Positions 6,573 to 8,897 of a DNA stretch of 8,897 nt are shown piece by piece; positions within the stretch are counted from its first letter, which is position 1, and every line of letters starts with the position of its first letter. Source of the stretch: Chromatiaceae bacterium (lineage in GTDB: Bacteria > Pseudomonadota > Gammaproteobacteria > Chromatiales > Chromatiaceae); contig DTXR01000439.1 in assembly GCA_012962365.1 (NCBI GenBank), forward strand, positions 1-8,897, in the 5' to 3' direction. Made by a program: the position numbers and the translations under genes. The notes beneath the pieces were generated by a model. The model was not told the origin of the DNA. It did not search any database and saw only the letters and a list, made by a program, of their open reading frames with translations.

Positions 6573-7742
6573 ATGAAACCGCGCCTGCTAATTATCACCA
6601 ATCTTTACCCTACTCCGCAGGACCATCATCGGGGAACCTTCAATTTCCAGCAGTTCAACCATTTGGCAGAACACATGGAGATACGAGTCATCGTGCCCAT
6701 TAGCTGGAAAGAACGGCTGCAAAACTTTAGGCATCCTGCTACACCATTCTCCCCCCATCCACTAATGGGCAAAGTGATCTATCCACTGTACTGGTACGTC
6801 CCGGGGCTGTTCCGCGGTTCATACGGCACCAGCATGCAAGTATCCCTCCTATTGCAATGCAGTCGCTTTATCAGAGATTTCTCGCCTGACTTCCTTTTGT
6901 CTTCCTGGGCTTACCCTGAAGGCACTGCAGGCACACGGATCGCCCGAAAGCTGGGTATTCCGGCCTTCGTCAAGGTGCATGGCAGCGATATCAATATCGC
7001 TGCCCGACAGGCGTCGGTTCAACGGCAGATAAAAGCATGGGGAAACGAGGTAAACGGGGTGGTCTCGGTAAGCGTTGATCTCAAGGAGAAAATGCAGCGC
7101 ATGGGCATCCAGGAATCGAAGATTCACGTGATCTACAATGGCATCAACCACCAGCGTTTTTATCCAACACCACAAACTCAGGCAAGAAAAGACTTGGGCC
7201 TTGGTGATTCCCGAATCATCCTGTATGTCGGCAATCTGAAAAAGGAAAAAGGCTGCCTGGATCTGCTTGAGGCATTCATTGAGCTGGCTAAGCAGCAACC
7301 TGAGCTCAAACTGTATGTTGCAGGAACAGGTGCCATGAGCAAGACTATGACGCAGCGCAGCCAGGAGGCCGGAATGAAAAACAACATTTTTCTGCTCGGC
7401 AAAGTGGATCATGCTGCGCTCAATCACTGGTACAATGCCGCAGACCTGCTGTGCCTTCCGAGCTACAGCGAAGGCGTGCCTAATGTATTGCTGGAAGCTA
7501 TGGCTTGCGGCACTCCGGTGGTGGCCACCCGCGTGGGCGGCATACCGGAGATCGTCACTGCCGATACAGGAGTTCTGGTGGAAAGTGGCAATATCCAGGA
7601 ATTGAAGGACAAGCTAAACGCCGCATTGAAGCACCCATGGAATGCGGAACGCATTCATCTATATGCCAAGAAATTTTCATGGAACGAAAACGCCCGGCAA
7701 ATGCTGGACATGTTCATCAACGCGGGAAATGCCAATAAATGA
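6573..7742 (+). CDS. GT-B glycosyltransferase, family GT4
   Basis: This 389-residue cytoplasmic or membrane-associated enzyme adds a sugar from an activated donor to the lipid-linked repeat unit; donor and linkage are unknown. The N-terminal acceptor domain opens with MKPRLLIITNLYPTPQDHHRG-type sequence (Rossmann strand, then the gly-rich RGTF near 20-23) and contains KVHGSDIN (134-141). The C-terminal nucleotide-sugar domain starts with ILYVGNLKKEKGCLDLLEAF (216-235), including the conserved Lys near 224-226, and has the EX7E motif Glu300-Glu308 (EGVPNVLLE) followed by AMACGTPVVATRVGGIPEIV. Length is normal for GT4. It starts two bases after the ligase stop with no clear Shine-Dalgarno of its own, and its TGA overlaps the next ATG, so it is translated as part of the operon. 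Position next to the Wzy-like gene suggests it acts in repeat-unit assembly. Confidence 0.94.
   Translation: MKPRLLIITNLYPTPQDHHRGTFNFQQFNHLAEHMEIRVIVPISWKERLQNFRHPATPFSPHPLMGKVIYPLYWYVPGLFRGSYGTSMQVSLLLQCSRFIRDFSPDFLLSSWAYPEGTAGTRIARKLGIPAFVKVHGSDINIAARQASVQRQIKAWGNEVNGVVSVSVDLKEKMQRMGIQESKIHVIYNGINHQRFYPTPQTQARKDLGLGDSRIILYVGNLKKEKGCLDLLEAFIELAKQQPELKLYVAGTGAMSKTMTQRSQEAGMKNNIFLLGKVDHAALNHWYNAADLLCLPSYSEGVPNVLLEAMACGTPVVATRVGGIPEIVTADTGVLVESGNIQELKDKLNAALKHPWNAERIHLYAKKFSWNENARQMLDMFINAGNANK
6981..7004. repeat. 24-bp palindrome inside the glycosyltransferase gene
   Basis: GGCAGCGATAT (6981-6991) and ATATCGCTGCC (6994-7004) are perfect 11-bp arms with CA between them. It encodes GSDINIAA, residues 137-144, a partly conserved stretch of the enzyme, so coding constraint contributes to it. 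No function is evident. Confidence 0.6.
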
Positions 7743-8897
7743 CAATCATCCTGACACTTGTATTCTTGGTCGGCCTAGCCGCCTTCCTAATCCTGCTACG
7801 TGAAATCCGCGCCAAGAACATGCACATCTGGCTGCGTGATTATATCCGACAGCAACCTCGCCCCGCACACGAAGGTCCTACTCATATCATGTTTTGTTTC
7901 GTGGACCATTTTGAACCACGCTGGTCCCAGGCAGATTATGAAACCGAAGTAAGACGAGTGGATCGATGGCTCCAAGGTTACCCTGCCCTGGCCCGAAAAC
8001 ACTACGACGCGGATGGCTGCCATCCCAAACACTGCTTCTACTATCCCGAAGAAGAGTATCGCAAGGAACACCTGGATAAAATAGAAAGCTTGTGCCGAGA
8101 GGGTTTTGGAGAAATCGAGATCCACCTGCACCACGACAATGATACTGACGCAGGGCTGCGGGAAAAGCTGTCTCGCTTCACCAATAACCTATACAAAACT
8201 CATGGGGCTCTGAGCATGTGGCCAGAAAGTGACAAACTGGCATGGGGGTTCGTGCATGGCAACTGGGCGTTGGACAACTCTGAGCCGGATGGTTCCAACT
8301 GTGGCATCAACAACGAACTTATTGTACTCAAGGAAGAAGGCTGCTATGCAGACTTCACACTGCCTTCGGCTCCAGGCGCTACTCAGACCGCAAAAATCAA
8401 CTCGATATATTACGCCAAAGATGATCCGCATAAGCCCAAATCCCACGACCAGGGACGCAATGTCACCGTAGGTGGCAAACCCTGGGGCGACCTCATGATT
8501 GTGCAAGGTCCGCTAATGCTCAACTGGAAGAACCGCAAGTGGGGATTGTTACCACGTATCGAGAATTCCGATATCCGGGCCGGCTATCCACCTACACCCG
8601 ATCGTGTGGCCCTGTGGACCAAAGCAGGCATACATGTGCATGGGCGCCCGGAATGGATCTTCATCAAGGTACATACCCACGGCACTCAGGACTGTGACAT
8701 GGACACACTACTCGGAGAGCCGGTGGACGCCATGTTTCGGGAACTGGAGGATCATTACAATGATGGCGAAAACTTCGTACTTCACTATGTCTCCACCCGG
8801 GAAATGTACAATATCATCAAAGCAGCCGAGGCTGGAAAAAAAGGCAATCCCAACGATTTCAGAGATTACATTTTGCCTCCACCAGTCAATTGTGGCG
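7739..8897 (+). CDS. Membrane-anchored deacetylase-like protein of unknown function, C-terminus outside window
   Basis: The frame is open for 386 codons to the right edge; its ATG overlaps the glycosyltransferase stop (ATGA), so it is co-translated. Residues 3-20 form one hydrophobic anchor, followed by REIRAK, predicting a single inner-membrane helix. The rest is soluble and rich in possible metal ligands: IMFCFVDHFEPRW (50-62, Asp56-His57), GEIEIHLHHDND (124-135, His129/131/132 and Asp133), WGFVHGNWALDN (169-180, His173) and IKVHTHGT (309-316, His312/314). Order and spacing recall NodB-type polysaccharide deacetylases (acidic residue after the first strand, HxxxH-like motif on a later strand, late His), but the classic TFDDG and H(S/T)xxH are absent, so the assignment is inferred. 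Given the operon it probably modifies or trims the polymer. A glycoside hydrolase with the same fold class, or another metal enzyme, remains possible. The visible end (FRDYILPPPVNCG) seems close to a natural C-terminus. Confidence 0.78.
   Translation, partial: MTIILTLVFLVGLAAFLILLREIRAKNMHIWLRDYIRQQPRPAHEGPTHIMFCFVDHFEPRWSQADYETEVRRVDRWLQGYPALARKHYDADGCHPKHCFYYPEEEYRKEHLDKIESLCREGFGEIEIHLHHDNDTDAGLREKLSRFTNNLYKTHGALSMWPESDKLAWGFVHGNWALDNSEPDGSNCGINNELIVLKEEGCYADFTLPSAPGATQTAKINSIYYAKDDPHKPKSHDQGRNVTVGGKPWGDLMIVQGPLMLNWKNRKWGLLPRIENSDIRAGYPPTPDRVALWTKAGIHVHGRPEWIFIKVHTHGTQDCDMDTLLGEPVDAMFRELEDHYNDGENFVLHYVSTREMYNIIKAAEAGKKGNPNDFRDYILPPPVNCG

Noticed and set aside
6849..7427. Minus-strand open frame of 192 codons
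   Set aside because: It is antisense to the glycosyltransferase catalytic domains, which are unmistakable on the plus strand.
1..8897. CRISPR arrays, tRNA or rRNA genes, insertion sequences
   Set aside because: No regularly spaced direct repeats, no cloverleaf or rRNA-like sequence and no transposase were seen.

Overview
The window is part of an exopolysaccharide (EPS) synthesis and export locus from a Gram-negative bacterium, most likely a proteobacterium of moderate GC content. The Gram-negative call rests on an outer-membrane lipoprotein of the Wza/OPX type, a beta-barrel with a cleavable signal peptide, and a Wzz/GumC-type inner-membrane protein. No gene allows a species-level assignment.

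The locus is split by a 328-bp non-genic stretch (4809-5136) into two diverging arms. The minus-strand arm is the export arm. In transcription order it holds a short OPX lipoprotein (4808-4176), a Wzz/GNVR chain-length protein with an extra C-terminal membrane segment (4123-2567), a BY-kinase/ParA-like P-loop protein whose Walker A lysine is replaced by alanine (2486-1659), an EpsL/BBP2-like outer-membrane beta-barrel that starts with GTG and overlaps the previous stop codon (1662-385), and a J-domain (DnaJ-like) protein running off the left edge (341-<1).

The plus-strand arm is the polymer-building arm: a Wzy/WaaL-type polymerase/ligase (5137-6570), a GT-B family 4 glycosyltransferase (6573-7742), and a membrane-anchored, histidine-rich protein resembling metal-dependent polysaccharide deacetylases (7739->8897, open at the right edge). 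Gaps of 2 bp and an ATGA overlap indicate an operon. A 42-codon open frame (5021-5149) overlaps the ligase start, which has no Shine-Dalgarno of its own.

Working model (inference): sugars are added by the glycosyltransferase together with others outside the window. The repeat units are polymerised by the Wzy-like protein. Chain length and export are managed by the Wzz protein and its kinase-like partner. The polymer leaves through the OPX lipoprotein, which ends right after its SLBB domain and so probably relies on the co-encoded beta-barrel as the outer-membrane channel. No priming transferase, flippase or exosortase lies in the window. The most unusual points are the degenerate kinase, the J-domain gene attached to the export operon, the divergent deacetylase-like protein, and two strong intragenic palindromes (133-171 and 6981-7004).
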